Part shown: piece after piece, positions 8,950 to 18,375 of the stretch | How positions within the stretch are numbered: position 1 is the first letter of the stretch | Layout: each line of letters starts with the position of its first letter | DNA from: Flavobacterium laiguense | Lineage (GTDB): Bacteria > Bacteroidota > Bacteroidia > Flavobacteriales > Flavobacteriaceae | DNA length: 64,000 nt | NCBI RefSeq assembly: GCF_003097655.1 | Contig: NZ_QCZH01000017.1 | Span: 1 to 64,000, forward strand | Direction: 5' to 3' | The notes under the pieces: generated by a model | What the model was told of the DNA's origin: nothing | What the model saw: the letters and a program-made list of their open reading frames with translations, nothing else | Database searches by the model: none | Position numbers and translations under genes: made by a program

Positions 8950-10890
8950 TTATGTTTTGGCTTTGGTTGAATCTGTTTTTATTACGGGTGCTTTTGTTTT
9001 GCTTTTTAAAATAGAATCTTTAATCCTCAATTCTTTTTTAATTTCTTCCGAAAGTCCTCCTAGTTTTGCATATTGTCCTTGCAAACTGATATTTAATACT
9101 CGAGTTTCTAAATCAGTTCTTGTGATTTTTTTTCTCAGATATTTTTCAATCATTAAACTGGCAATTGGCCCAGCTATAGTGGATCCAAAGCCCCCGTTTT
9201 CGACTAAAATGGCAATGGCTATTTTGGGGTTGTCTTTTGGAGCAAAAGCAACAAAAATGGAATGGTCTTTAAGTTGAACTCTTTTACCATCAATTTTGGC
9301 AAAATTTTCTGCAGTTCCTGTTTTTCCGCAAATATCTATTCCCTCTACCTTTAAAGCATAGGCAGTACCATGGTTGTAAACATCAAACAAACCTTGAATC
9401 ATAGGAGGAAAATATTTTTTATCAATAGTTGTTACGTGTTTTGTAGTGAATTTAGGGTCTATTTTTTCTCCTTTGATTTTTTTAATGATGTGAGGAGTAT
9501 AATAATAACCTTGATTGGCTACTGCCGACATCATATTGGCCAATTGTATAGGCGTCATCAATACTTCTCCTTGACCAATGGCATTAGAGATTATTGTTGT
9601 TCCTCTCCAACCACCATTGGGATATATTCTTTTGTATGTTTTGGAAGTGGGGATATTCCCCTTTTTTCCAATAGGTAAATCATAGCCCATAAATTGACCT
9701 AGCCCAAAACTTTTTACATGGTTGCTCCATACATCAACTGCATAAGCGGGTTTTTTGTATTTGGCGATAGTTCTCAGATACACATTAGAGAAATAAGCAT
9801 TACAGGATTTGTAAATCCCAACATTCAGACTTCTAGGGCCAAAAATACCGCAGTGACATCTTTGAAAACGCCCTCTTGCGTAAGAAAAACCATGACTACA
9901 ACCAAAAGTGGTTTCTTCGTCAACAACTTCTTCTTGTAGCCCAACTAGTCCGGTCATAATCTTAAAAGGAGATCCAGGAGGATACTCGGCAAGTAGCCCT
10001 CTATCATAAAGGGGTTTTGCGATAGAATCGTGATACAGTTTTGTGTAATTTTTTGAACGTTGTCGTCCTACTAATATTCCGGGATCATAAGAAGGAGCGG
10101 TAACAAGTGCCAGGATTTCACCTGTTTTAGGTTCAATAGCAACAATTCCACCTCTTTTATTGACCATTAATTCCTCGCCGTATTTTTGTAATACAGCGTC
10201 AATAGTTAAGTTAATATCTTCACCTTGTACGGCGATGGTGTCATATTTTCCGTTTTTGAATGAACCAATTTCTCTGTTAAATTTATCCTTCTGGAAATAT
10301 TTAACGCCTTTTACACCGCGCAAAATTTCTTCATAGCTTTGTTCAACACCTTGTTTGCCTATTAAATCACCACTTTTGTAATATGGATTTTTTTCGATAA
10401 GCTTCTCGTTTGCTTGTGTAATAAACCCAAAAATATTGGCGCCGAAATTTACTTCGTAATCACGTAAAGAACGTTTTTGAAAATAAAAACCTTCGAATTT
10501 TCGAATTTTTTCTTGAAAAGCAGCAAATTCAGTTTTATTCAACTGAGCTAAAAAGACAGAGGGCAATCTAGGGCTGTAGACTTTGGCTTTTTCAACTTTT
10601 TTTATAAAATCCTCTTTGGTAATATTTAAAAGTTGACAAAATTCAATTGTGTCTGTATTTTTAAGCTCTCTAGGAATAACCATGATGTCATAGGAGGGCT
10701 GATTAGCCACTAATAGCACACCGTTTCGGTCATAGATATATCCTCTTTCCGGATAGTCGTATTTAATTTTTATTGCATTATTGTCGGATTTTAACTTAAA
10801 AGAATCATCAACAATTTGCAAATAAAAAATACGAATTAATAGTAAAGAGGCACCAATGATAATTAAAGCTGGCAACAAGACTTTTCTCAT
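8950..10890 (-). CDS. mrdA: Penicillin-binding protein 2 (elongasome transpeptidase)
   Basis: Class B PBP that cross-links peptidoglycan during lateral growth together with RodA. One N-terminal membrane anchor (about residues 4-24) is followed by a PBP dimerisation domain and the transpeptidase domain. All active-site motifs are visible: S307-P-F-K310 (SxxK), S362-C-N364 (SxN) and K523-T-G525. The 646-residue length is normal. The end of mreD overlaps its start by 4 bases, showing tight translational coupling. Confidence 0.96.
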   Translation of the reverse strand: MRKVLLPALIIIGASLLLIRIFYLQIVDDSFKLKSDNNAIKIKYDYPERGYIYDRNGVLLVANQPSYDIMVIPRELKNTDTIEFCQLLNITKEDFIKKVEKAKVYSPRLPSVFLAQLNKTEFAAFQEKIRKFEGFYFQKRSLRDYEVNFGANIFGFITQANEKLIEKNPYYKSGDLIGKQGVEQSYEEILRGVKGVKYFQKDKFNREIGSFKNGKYDTIAVQGEDINLTIDAVLQKYGEELMVNKRGGIVAIEPKTGEILALVTAPSYDPGILVGRQRSKNYTKLYHDSIAKPLYDRGLLAEYPPGSPFKIMTGLVGLQEEVVDEETTFGCSHGFSYARGRFQRCHCGIFGPRSLNVGIYKSCNAYFSNVYLRTIAKYKKPAYAVDVWSNHVKSFGLGQFMGYDLPIGKKGNIPTSKTYKRIYPNGGWRGTTIISNAIGQGEVLMTPIQLANMMSAVANQGYYYTPHIIKKIKGEKIDPKFTTKHVTTIDKKYFPPMIQGLFDVYNHGTAYALKVEGIDICGKTGTAENFAKIDGKRVQLKDHSIFVAFAPKDNPKIAIAILVENGGFGSTIAGPIASLMIEKYLRKKITRTDLETRVLNISLQGQYAKLGGLSEEIKKELRIKDSILKSKTKAPVIKTDSTKAKT

Positions 10891-11393
10891 CGTTTATTTG
10901 GCTTTATAAGATAAATTAATATAATGCAAGTAATTATGGTGAAAACAGTACTTAATAATGTTCTAAGTAATACATCCAAAAAGAAGCTTATTTGAAAAGA
11001 TTCCAGTAAAAACAGAGTGAAATTATGCGTTATAACAGATAATAAAATAAAAGTAAATCGTTCGGGTGTTAAAACATCATTTAATTTTACAGTTTGATAC
11101 TCATAACTAAGACCAAATGAAAATTTAAAAAAGGAAGGTCTTATATAGGCGAGTAGTACGCATGCCGTTGCGTGAACACCACCAGAATTACAAAACAAAT
11201 CCATTATCAATCCGAGGAAAAAGCTAGATACTAAAAGACCGTATTTATTTCCGTTTACAGGATAAAGAATTATGAAAAGAATGTAGGGAAATGCAGTTAC
11301 ATAGCCCCAAAAATTCATGTTGTTAAAAACAAGTATTTGAACTGCCAGTAAGAGTACAAATCGAAAAATATTGCCTAATACGATGCTATTCAT
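10887..11393 (-). CDS. mreD: Rod shape-determining membrane protein MreD
   Basis: Polytopic inner-membrane protein of the elongasome, 168 residues with about five hydrophobic segments. The sequence is weakly conserved, as usual for MreD, so the assignment rests on size, hydrophobicity and position. It starts inside the end of mreC (8-base overlap) and ends in the start of mrdA. Confidence 0.88.
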   Translation of the reverse strand: MNSIVLGNIFRFVLLLAVQILVFNNMNFWGYVTAFPYILFIILYPVNGNKYGLLVSSFFLGLIMDLFCNSGGVHATACVLLAYIRPSFFKFSFGLSYEYQTVKLNDVLTPERFTFILLSVITHNFTLFLLESFQISFFLDVLLRTLLSTVFTIITCIILIYLIKPNKR

Positions 11394-12213
11394 CCTTTCC
11401 TAGTTTTTCTAGATTTTTAATTTCTTCATTGTCTTTACTTTTGATAATGTATACATAACCCAAATTGGTCATGTCATTGAATAATTTTACATTTATCGTG
11501 TAATAATGGGTTTTGTCATCAGGAATGAATATTTTATCGATTGTCCCAATTCCTATATTTTCTGGAAATATTACAGATTGTCCCCCTGTAACAATAGTGT
11601 CCCCTTTTCTTATTGAAGCTAATCTTGGTACATCTATCAATTGCACAAAACCAGTACTTTTTCCATCCCAATTCAAAGTTCCAAAATGGTCAGAATTCTT
11701 GATTTTGGCGTTTATTTGAGATTTAATATTTAATATACTAATAACAGTAGAATAGTTGGCAGATACATTATCAATAATACCTACAATTCCCAAGCTGTTT
11801 ATCACTCCCATATCGGGTTTAACACCAGATTTGGCGCCAGAATTCAAAGTTAAGAAATTCTCATATACATTATATGAGTTATGAATTACTCTGGAAACAA
11901 TGATGTCTTTTGGTAAAACTCCTTTTAAACTGTCTAGGTTTGGGGCTTTTAATGTATCTTTAGTCTTAAAGAGCAGACTTTTTAAATTAGCGTTTTCTAA
12001 AGCAAGTTCTTCGTTTTGTTCTTTTAAGTGAAGGTATTCCTCGAAAGAATTAATTCGTTCGTATACACCTCCGCTCAGGAAATTGGCAGAACTAATAACT
12101 TTGCTTTTATGAAAAGAATGGGATTGAATGGTAAGAGATAACGAAATACCCAAAAGCAGCAAAAACAGTAATCTATTACTGTTTTTTATAATAAATGAAA
12201 ATATTTGCTGCAT
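11386..12213 (-). CDS. mreC: Rod shape-determining protein MreC
   Basis: Bitopic protein that links MreB to the periplasmic cell-wall enzymes. A cytoplasmic stub and one membrane segment (about residues 12-30) are followed by a coiled coil (about 60-90, EEYLHLKEQNEELALENAN) and the beta-rich periplasmic domain with GIVGIID and GDTIVTGG motifs. 275 residues, normal size. It sits between mreB (55 bases upstream) and mreD. Confidence 0.93.
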   Translation of the reverse strand: MQQIFSFIIKNSNRLLFLLLLGISLSLTIQSHSFHKSKVISSANFLSGGVYERINSFEEYLHLKEQNEELALENANLKSLLFKTKDTLKAPNLDSLKGVLPKDIIVSRVIHNSYNVYENFLTLNSGAKSGVKPDMGVINSLGIVGIIDNVSANYSTVISILNIKSQINAKIKNSDHFGTLNWDGKSTGFVQLIDVPRLASIRKGDTIVTGGQSVIFPENIGIGTIDKIFIPDDKTHYYTINVKLFNDMTNLGYVYIIKSKDNEEIKNLEKLGKDE

Positions 12214-12267
12214 TTTTTACGGTATAATTGATGTTATATAACTAAAAACTCTAACGAGAACTAGGTT

Positions 12268-13296
12268 CTATTTAATTAGGATATTTTTAAATTTAGCAAT
12301 ATTTTTAAGTGCCATTCCGGTTCCTCGTACAACAGCTCTTAAAGGATCTTCTGCGATATAAACTGGTAAATCGGTTTTTTGCGAAATTCTTTTGTCAAGA
12401 CCTCTTAACATAGAACCACCACCTGCTAAGTAAATACCGGTGTTGTAAATATCGGCAGCTAACTCCGGAGGAGTTTGAGACAATGTTTCCATTACCGCAT
12501 CTTCAATTCTTTGTATTGATTTGTCTAGTGCTTTTGCAATTTCTCTATACGATACTTCTACCTGTTTAGGTTTACCGGTTAGTAGATCTCTTCCTTGAAC
12601 AGACATGTCTTCTGGAGGTGTTTCTAAATCTTCGATAGCAGCACCAATTTGTATTTTTATTTTCTCAGCAGTACTTTCCCCAACAAAAAGGTTGTGTTGT
12701 GTACGCATATAATAAACAATGTCATTAGTAAATACATCACCCGCAATTTTTACGGATTTGTCGCAAACGATACCGCCTAATGCTATTACTGCAATTTCTG
12801 TAGTTCCACCACCTATATCAACAATCATGTTTCCTTTTGGTTGCATAATATCGATACCGATACCAATTGCTGCAGCCATAGGCTCGTGAATCAAATATAC
12901 TTCTTTACCGTTAACTCTTTCGCAAGATTCTTTAACCGCTCTCATTTCCACTTCTGTAATTCCAGAAGGGATACAAACGACCATTCTAAGGGCTGGTGTA
13001 AACATTCTTTTTTTCAATGCAGGTATGCTTTTAATAAACATACTGATCATTTTTTCAGAAGCATCAAAATCGGCAATTACACCATCTTTCAAAGGTCTTA
13101 TCGTTTTTATGTTTTCATGCGTCTTCCCTTGCATCATATTGGCTTCCTTACCAACTGCAATAATTTTGCCTGATATTCTATCACGCGCAACTATAGACGG
13201 ACTGTCAATTACGACTTTGTCATTGTGAATGATTAAAGTGTTTGCTGTACCAAGGTCTATCGCAATATCCTCAGTCATGAAATCAAAAAAGCCCAT
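12268..13296 (-). CDS. mreB: Actin-like rod shape protein MreB
   Basis: Actin-fold ATPase forming membrane-bound filaments that guide cell-wall elongation. The 342 residues include the phosphate-1 loop DLGTANTL near residue 14, the phosphate-2 DIGGGTTEIAV and the adenosine motif LAGGGSMLRG. It is the first gene of the operon. A TAACTTTG -7 element lies 41-48 bases upstream, between it and purH. Confidence 0.97.
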   Translation of the reverse strand: MGFFDFMTEDIAIDLGTANTLIIHNDKVVIDSPSIVARDRISGKIIAVGKEANMMQGKTHENIKTIRPLKDGVIADFDASEKMISMFIKSIPALKKRMFTPALRMVVCIPSGITEVEMRAVKESCERVNGKEVYLIHEPMAAAIGIGIDIMQPKGNMIVDIGGGTTEIAVIALGGIVCDKSVKIAGDVFTNDIVYYMRTQHNLFVGESTAEKIKIQIGAAIEDLETPPEDMSVQGRDLLTGKPKQVEVSYREIAKALDKSIQRIEDAVMETLSQTPPELAADIYNTGIYLAGGGSMLRGLDKRISQKTDLPVYIAEDPLRAVVRGTGMALKNIAKFKNILIK

Positions 13297-13336
13297 ATGC
13301 CTTATTGGGGTTAAAAAGTTATAAATAAATTACGCA

Positions 13337-13344
13337 CAAAGTTA
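13337..13344 (-). promoter_or_regulatory. Bacteroidota -7 element before mreB
   Basis: On the minus strand the sequence is TAACTTTG, an exact match to the TAnnTTTG -7 consensus, placed just after the purH stop and before mreB. No clean TTG -33 box is at the expected spacing, so this is a moderate call. Confidence 0.5.
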
Positions 13345-13350
13345 AACAAA

Positions 13351-14877
13351 TTAATGTTTAAAATGACGTGTACCTGTAAATACCATTGCAAGATTATTTT
13401 CATTACAATAATTGATGCTCAATTCGTCTTTTATTGAACCTCCAGGTTGAATTACTGCTGTTATTCCAGCTTTTTTAGCAATTTCAACACAATCAGGAAA
13501 AGGGAAAAAGGCATCGCTTGCCATAGAAGCTCCTTCTAAGCTAAAACCAAATACTTTTGCTTTTTCGATGGCTTGTAATAACGCATCTACTCTTGAAGTT
13601 TGTCCTGTACCAGATGAAATTAATGTTCCGTTTTTGGCAAATACAATTGTGTTTGATTTGGTATTTTTACAAACTTTCGAAGCGAAAATTAAATCATTAA
13701 TCTCTTGCTCTGTAGGTGCTGTTACTGTAACGGTTTTTAAGTCGGATTTAGTATCAGTGATGTTGTTTCTTTCTTGAATTAATAATCCATTCAAACACGT
13801 TCTTACTTGTTTTTGAGGTAATTCAACATTGTTTTGAATCAAAATGATTCTGTTTTTCTTTTCTTGTAAGATCGCAATTGCTTCTGCATCATAAGATGGA
13901 GCGATAACCACTTCGCAAAATAATTTGTTGATTTCAGTTGCAGTTGCAACATCTATTGTAGTGTTTGCAATTAATACACCTCCAAAAGCTGAAGTAGGAT
14001 CACATGCCAAAGCTACATTGTAAGCTTCACTAATAGTATCTCTTGTTGCTAATCCGCAAGCATTGTTGTGTTTTAGAATAGCAAATGTAGGTCCGTCAGT
14101 TTTGAATTCATTAATCAAATTTACTGCGGCATCTACGTCTAATAAGTTGTTGTATGACAATTCTTTACCGTGAACCTTGGTAAACATAGCGTCAAAATCA
14201 CCAAAGAAAAATCCTTTTTGGTGTGGATTTTCTCCATATCTCAATACTTGACCATTTTCTATACTCGCTTTATAGATGGTTTCGTCTGTATTGAAATAGT
14301 TAAAAATAGCTCCGTCATAATGAGAAGAAACATGAAAAGCTTTAGTGGCTAATAATTTTCTGTCTGCAAGAGTCGTAGCTCCATTTTGGGCAGTAATCAT
14401 ATCCAAAAACAGACTGTATTGATCCATAGATGAAAGGATTACAGTGTCTTTAAAGTTTTTTGCGGCAGCACGAATCAATGAAATGCCACCAATGTCAATT
14501 TTTTCGATTATGTCTTCTTCACTTGCTCCAGAAGCAACTGTTTTTTCAAAAGGGTATAAATCAACAATTACCAAATCAATCTGCGGAATGTTGTATTCCT
14601 GCATTTGTTGCACATCACTTTCGTTGTCTTGACGGTTTAAGATCCCTCCAAAAACCTTCGGGTGTAACGTTTTTACTCTACCACCTAAAATAGAAGGGTA
14701 AGTTGTAACATCTTCAACAGGGATTACAGGAATTCCTAAATTTTTAATGAATTCCTCAGTACCACCTGTAGAATAAAAAACTACATTTTGATCATGTAGT
14801 TTTCTTACAATTGGTTCGAGACCTTCTTTTGAAAAGACTGAAATTAATGCGGATTGGATCTTTTTTGTTGTGTTCAT
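13351..14877 (-). CDS. purH: Bifunctional AICAR transformylase/IMP cyclohydrolase
   Basis: Catalyses the last two steps of IMP synthesis. The N-terminal IMP cyclohydrolase domain (about residues 1-190, with KTLHPKVFGGIL) is followed by the AICAR formyltransferase domain containing RYGENPHQKG, KHNNACG and DAFFPFPD. The 508-residue length fits the family. It precedes the mreB operon on the same strand by 54 bases, but mreB has its own -7 element, so they may be separately regulated. Confidence 0.97.
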   Translation of the reverse strand: MNTTKKIQSALISVFSKEGLEPIVRKLHDQNVVFYSTGGTEEFIKNLGIPVIPVEDVTTYPSILGGRVKTLHPKVFGGILNRQDNESDVQQMQEYNIPQIDLVIVDLYPFEKTVASGASEEDIIEKIDIGGISLIRAAAKNFKDTVILSSMDQYSLFLDMITAQNGATTLADRKLLATKAFHVSSHYDGAIFNYFNTDETIYKASIENGQVLRYGENPHQKGFFFGDFDAMFTKVHGKELSYNNLLDVDAAVNLINEFKTDGPTFAILKHNNACGLATRDTISEAYNVALACDPTSAFGGVLIANTTIDVATATEINKLFCEVVIAPSYDAEAIAILQEKKNRIILIQNNVELPQKQVRTCLNGLLIQERNNITDTKSDLKTVTVTAPTEQEINDLIFASKVCKNTKSNTIVFAKNGTLISSGTGQTSRVDALLQAIEKAKVFGFSLEGASMASDAFFPFPDCVEIAKKAGITAVIQPGGSIKDELSINYCNENNLAMVFTGTRHFKH

Positions 14878-14900
14878 GGAGTAGTTATGATTATAAAGTG

Positions 14901-14932
14901 CAAAAATAGTTTTTTTTGATAATATAATTCAA
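14901..14932 (-). promoter_or_regulatory. Promoter of purH
   Basis: On the minus strand a TTG (14930-14932) is followed after 21 bases by TATTTTTG (14901-14908). This is a full match to the Bacteroidota TTG-N19-TAnnTTTG pattern, 24 bases before the start codon. Confidence 0.7.
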
Positions 14933-15041
14933 TAAAAATATGTAACAATGTATTAAAGTTACATACCAATCGTTAAATGTATTTTTTTTAGGTTATTGCA
15001 ATAAATATCTTGAAATTTACAATAACACAAATTAAAATGAG

Positions 15042-16292
15042 ATGCTAGTTTATCTACGATTATTAAAGGAGAGTTTTGGTTTTGCGATGAATGCGTTGCG
15101 AAGTAATAAATTGAGGACATTACTTTCTTTATTGGGTGTTACAATTGGAATATTTTCTATTATCGCGGTGCTTGCGGCTGTTGATTCTTTAGATCGAAAA
15201 ATTTCCAAAGATTTGAGTAGTTTGGATAAAAACACTATTTATCTATTGAAATTTTCCTTTGGACCTTCGGATATACCACAATGGAAAAGAGAACAATTTC
15301 CCAATGTAAAATATACGGAATATGTTTATTTGAAAGGAGTCATGACGCATACAGAGCAATTAGGCTATCAAATATTTACAAGAGGAGAATCCATTAAATA
15401 TGGATCTAATACGGTAAGTGATGTAAATATTGTGCCTGTTTCCCATGAATTTATTGATATTCAAGGGTTGGAATTCGAAAAAGGAAGGTTTTATAATGAG
15501 TCTGAAGCCAATTCTGGATCTTCGGTTATTGTTCTTGGAAATGAAATTGCAAAATCGTTATTTGGAGACTCAGAGCCCATTGGGAAAAACGTTAGATTAT
15601 ATGGGCAACGATTTACAGTCATTGGAATTTTAAAAAAGCAAGGATCCAGTATGTTTGGAGATAGCGATGATTCTTCAGCTTTTATTCCGGTTAATTTTGT
15701 TAGACAACTTTATGGAGATAATAATCCGAATTTAACTAATGTGATAATATTCAAACCAGAAAAAGGGGTGGATATGGAAGAGTATAAAAGTGAGATATCT
15801 CAAAAATTAAGAAGTTTTAGGGGGTTGAAAGCAGGCGAAATTGATAACTTTTTTATTAATGTGTTTGCAGGTTTTCTCGATCTTATAGATGGAATTATTA
15901 GCCAAATGAATGTGGTAGGTTGGATCATCAGTGGATTTTCATTATTAGTAGGGGGTTTCGGGATTGCCAATATCATGTTCGTTTCGGTTAAAGAGCGAAC
16001 TAATTTAATTGGGATACAAAAATCATTGGGCGCTAAAAACCGTTTTATATTGTTTCAGTTTTTATTCGAAGCGATAATCCTATCAGTTCTAGGAGGTGTC
16101 ATTGGATTGTTTATGGTTTGGATAATTGCTTTAATTCTAACTAATGTTTTGGAATTTGAATTTGTTTTGGGACTTGGAAATATTCTTATTGGAACAGGCT
16201 TGGCAGCTGTTATTGGTCTTATTTCTGGAATTCTTCCTGCAATTGCGGCTTCAAAACTGGATCCTGTTGAAGCTATTAGAACTGGTATGTAA
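15042..16292 (+). CDS. MacB-type ABC transporter permease
   Basis: Permease with one N-terminal membrane segment (about residues 22-45, NKLRTLLSLLGVTIGIFSII), a large MacB periplasmic core domain, and a C-terminal FtsX-like block with three more segments (about 285-405) ending in AASKLDPVEAIRTG. Such subunits export lipoproteins, peptides or drugs, or act in mechanotransmission with an ATPase partner. No ATPase gene is adjacent in this window, so the partner is unknown. 416 residues. Confidence 0.88.
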   Translation: MLVYLRLLKESFGFAMNALRSNKLRTLLSLLGVTIGIFSIIAVLAAVDSLDRKISKDLSSLDKNTIYLLKFSFGPSDIPQWKREQFPNVKYTEYVYLKGVMTHTEQLGYQIFTRGESIKYGSNTVSDVNIVPVSHEFIDIQGLEFEKGRFYNESEANSGSSVIVLGNEIAKSLFGDSEPIGKNVRLYGQRFTVIGILKKQGSSMFGDSDDSSAFIPVNFVRQLYGDNNPNLTNVIIFKPEKGVDMEEYKSEISQKLRSFRGLKAGEIDNFFINVFAGFLDLIDGIISQMNVVGWIISGFSLLVGGFGIANIMFVSVKERTNLIGIQKSLGAKNRFILFQFLFEAIILSVLGGVIGLFMVWIIALILTNVLEFEFVLGLGNILIGTGLAAVIGLISGILPAIAASKLDPVEAIRTGM

Positions 16293-16392
16293 AAGGTTGT
16301 CTTATTGTTGTTTTACTGTAAATTTTGAGAGTTATTAATAATTAGGTATTTTTGAGAGAGAGAAATGCACTATAATTTAATAAAAATAGTAA

Positions 16393-17267
16393 ATGAGCTT
16401 TATTTTAAAACCTGTTGATACCGTAGAATCTATAACCCGAGAAGATTTTAAGAAGAACTATTTGGATAAAAGAAAGCCTCTAATTATAAAAGGACTGACT
16501 AACGATTGGCCGGCAAGAGAAAAATGGGCAACCGATTATTTCAAGCAAATCGCTGGAGATATTGAGGTAAAGTTGGTTGATAATTCAAAAGCTGATCCCA
16601 CCAAAGTAATAAATGCCTCTATAGCGAGTATGAAGTTTGGGGAGTACCTGGATTTAATAAAAAGGGAACCTACTGAGTTGCGTATTTTTTTCTTAAATAC
16701 AAACCTGATTTAATTAATGATATAAAGATTCCTAAAGATTTAATGGGCGGTTTTATAGAAACTATGCCAGCTATGTTTTTTGGAGGGTCTAGTGCAATCA
16801 CTTTTTTGCATTATGATATTGATTTGCCACATCTTTTTCATACTCATTTTGGAGGTAGAAAACACATTATATTGTTTGATAATAAATGGAAAAAAAGGCT
16901 TTATTGTCTTCCAAATACAACTTATGCTTTGGAAGATTATGATGTTGCCAATCCTGATTTTGAAAAATTCCCTGCTTTAATGGGAGTTGAAGGCTATGAA
17001 GTTTTCTTAGAGCATGGAGATACTCTGTTTATGCCAACTGGGATGTGGCACTGGATGCGTTATATTGATGGTTCTTTCTCCTTGACACTACGCGCTTGGG
17101 ACCAATCCATAAGTCGAAAAATGGCCGGGGTTTGGAGTTTGTTTATGCATGGTGCAGTAGATAGTGTTTTGAAAGTAATTTTCAAAGGGAGTTATGCAAA
17201 ATGGCGGGAGAAATTGGCTTTTAAAATTGCAGAAAAAGAACTTAAAAAAGGCAAGCCAAGAAATTAG
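16393..17267 (+). pseudogene. Cupin-like (JmjC-type) protein, single-base frameshift
   Basis: Two consecutive frames together make one cupin_8/JmjC-like protein of about 291 residues, a family of Fe(II)/2-oxoglutarate hydroxylases. The first part (16393-16713) begins MSFILKPVDTVESI. The second (usable from 16743) carries the HYDID metal motif and the FMPTGMWHWM second-His region. The frames join if one T is added to the run of seven T at 16685-16691, restoring RIFFLKYKPDLIND. The rest of the frame is intact and unmutated, so this is a very recent mutation, a phase-variable tract or a sequencing error. Confidence 0.82.
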
Positions 17268-17318
17268 TGGTGTTTATGGAGTTACATGCATAGATGCAAA
17301 TTCAATCTAAGATTTTAT

Positions 17319-17383
17319 AAACCATTAAGAAATGAAGATTCATTAAGCATATAGTCTAAATGAACCTTCTTTTCTTAATGGTT
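17319..17383. repeat. Inverted repeat, AAACCATTAAG type, copy 2
   Basis: AAACCATTAAG at the left end and CTTAATGGTT at the right end flank an AT-rich centre that itself contains TGAA/TTCA half-sites. It shares its ends with 1403-1472. It lies between the cupin pseudogene and accD. Confidence 0.5.
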
Positions 17384-17420
17384 ATTTTTTACCTCTACAG
17401 TTTATTAATTTAATAACATA

Positions 17421-17446
17421 AAAAAAATCCCGATTGCTCGGGATTT
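17421..17446 (-). terminator. Terminator of accD
   Basis: TCCCGA-TTGC-TCGGGA hairpin. On the minus strand it is followed by a run of T, right after the accD stop. Confidence 0.8.
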
Positions 17447-17450
17447 TCAT

Positions 17451-18305
17451 TTATCTAATATCATTGTTTTGAATCAAATCGATGTATAAGTTAATCTTAT
17501 CTTTCAATTCTTTTCTGGCGGTTATAAAATCTAAGAAACCATGTTCAAGAAGAAATTCGGCAGTTTGAAAACCTTCTGGTAAATCTTTTCCGGTGGTGTC
17601 TCTAACTACTCTTGGTCCTGCAAATCCGATTAAGGCACCTGGTTCGGAAATATTAATATCTCCAAGCATGGCATAAGAAGCAGTTGTTCCTCCTGTTGTT
17701 GGGTCGGTACAAAGAGAGATATAAGGTAATTTAGCTTCGGCAAGTTGAGCTAATTTTACAGATGTTTTTGCTAATTGCATTAAAGAATAAGCAGCTTCCA
17801 TCATTCTGGCTCCCCCTGATTTTGAAATCATTACAAAAGGTAGTTTGTTTTTGATAGCATGATCAATTCCTCTGGCAATTTTTTCTCCTACAACAGCTCC
17901 CATAGACCCACCGATAAAGGCAAAATCCATACAACAAATCACTAATTCTCTACCTTTAGATTTTCCAACACCAGTACGGACAGCATCTTTAAGTTGAGTT
18001 TTTTCCATTACATCTTTCAATCGGTCTGCATATTTTTTTGTGTCAACAAAATGCAAAGGATCTTTAGAGGTCATGTTTTTGTCTAATTCAACAAATTCAT
18101 TGTTGTCAAACAAAATATCAAAATAGGCTGCGCTTCCAATTCTAACGTGGAAACCATCTTCGGGACTTACAAATAGATTACGAGCCAATTCATCAGCATC
18201 AATAATTTTACCTGTAGGTGATTTGTACCAAAGACCTTTTGGGATGTCCATTTTGTCTTCAGTAGCCGTAGTAATTCCTTTTTCTTTTCTTTTAAACCAA
18301 GCCAT
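17451..18305 (-). CDS. accD: Acetyl-CoA carboxylase carboxyltransferase subunit beta
   Basis: Beta subunit of the carboxyltransferase that makes malonyl-CoA for fatty acid synthesis in the cytoplasm. The 284 residues include the crotonase-fold motifs [20 protein letters not shown] and [16 protein letters not shown]. The N-terminal zinc ribbon is odd: at the positions of the four zinc Cys of E. coli AccD this protein has S29, G32, S47 and D50 (WYKSPTGK and FVSPED). The fold is probably kept without zinc. It is read after fbaA on the same strand, separated by an 18-bp palindrome. Confidence 0.95.
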   Translation of the reverse strand: MAWFKRKEKGITTATEDKMDIPKGLWYKSPTGKIIDADELARNLFVSPEDGFHVRIGSAAYFDILFDNNEFVELDKNMTSKDPLHFVDTKKYADRLKDVMEKTQLKDAVRTGVGKSKGRELVICCMDFAFIGGSMGAVVGEKIARGIDHAIKNKLPFVMISKSGGARMMEAAYSLMQLAKTSVKLAQLAEAKLPYISLCTDPTTGGTTASYAMLGDINISEPGALIGFAGPRVVRDTTGKDLPEGFQTAEFLLEHGFLDFITARKELKDKINLYIDLIQNNDIR

Positions 18306-18327
18306 TTTTATTATTTTAGATCTAAGA

Positions 18328-18368
18328 TTTTAGATTTTAGATTTCCTCGTGAAATCTAAAATCTAAAA
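18328..18368. repeat. Perfect 18-bp palindrome between fbaA and accD
   Basis: TTTTAGATTTTAGATTTC (18328-18345), loop CTCGT, then the exact complement (18351-18368). It belongs to a TAGATTT-rich repeat type also seen near 48090 and 59683-59737. It could attenuate read-through from fbaA to accD, but there is no T-run on the minus strand. Confidence 0.6.
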
Positions 18369-18375
18369 TCTAAAA

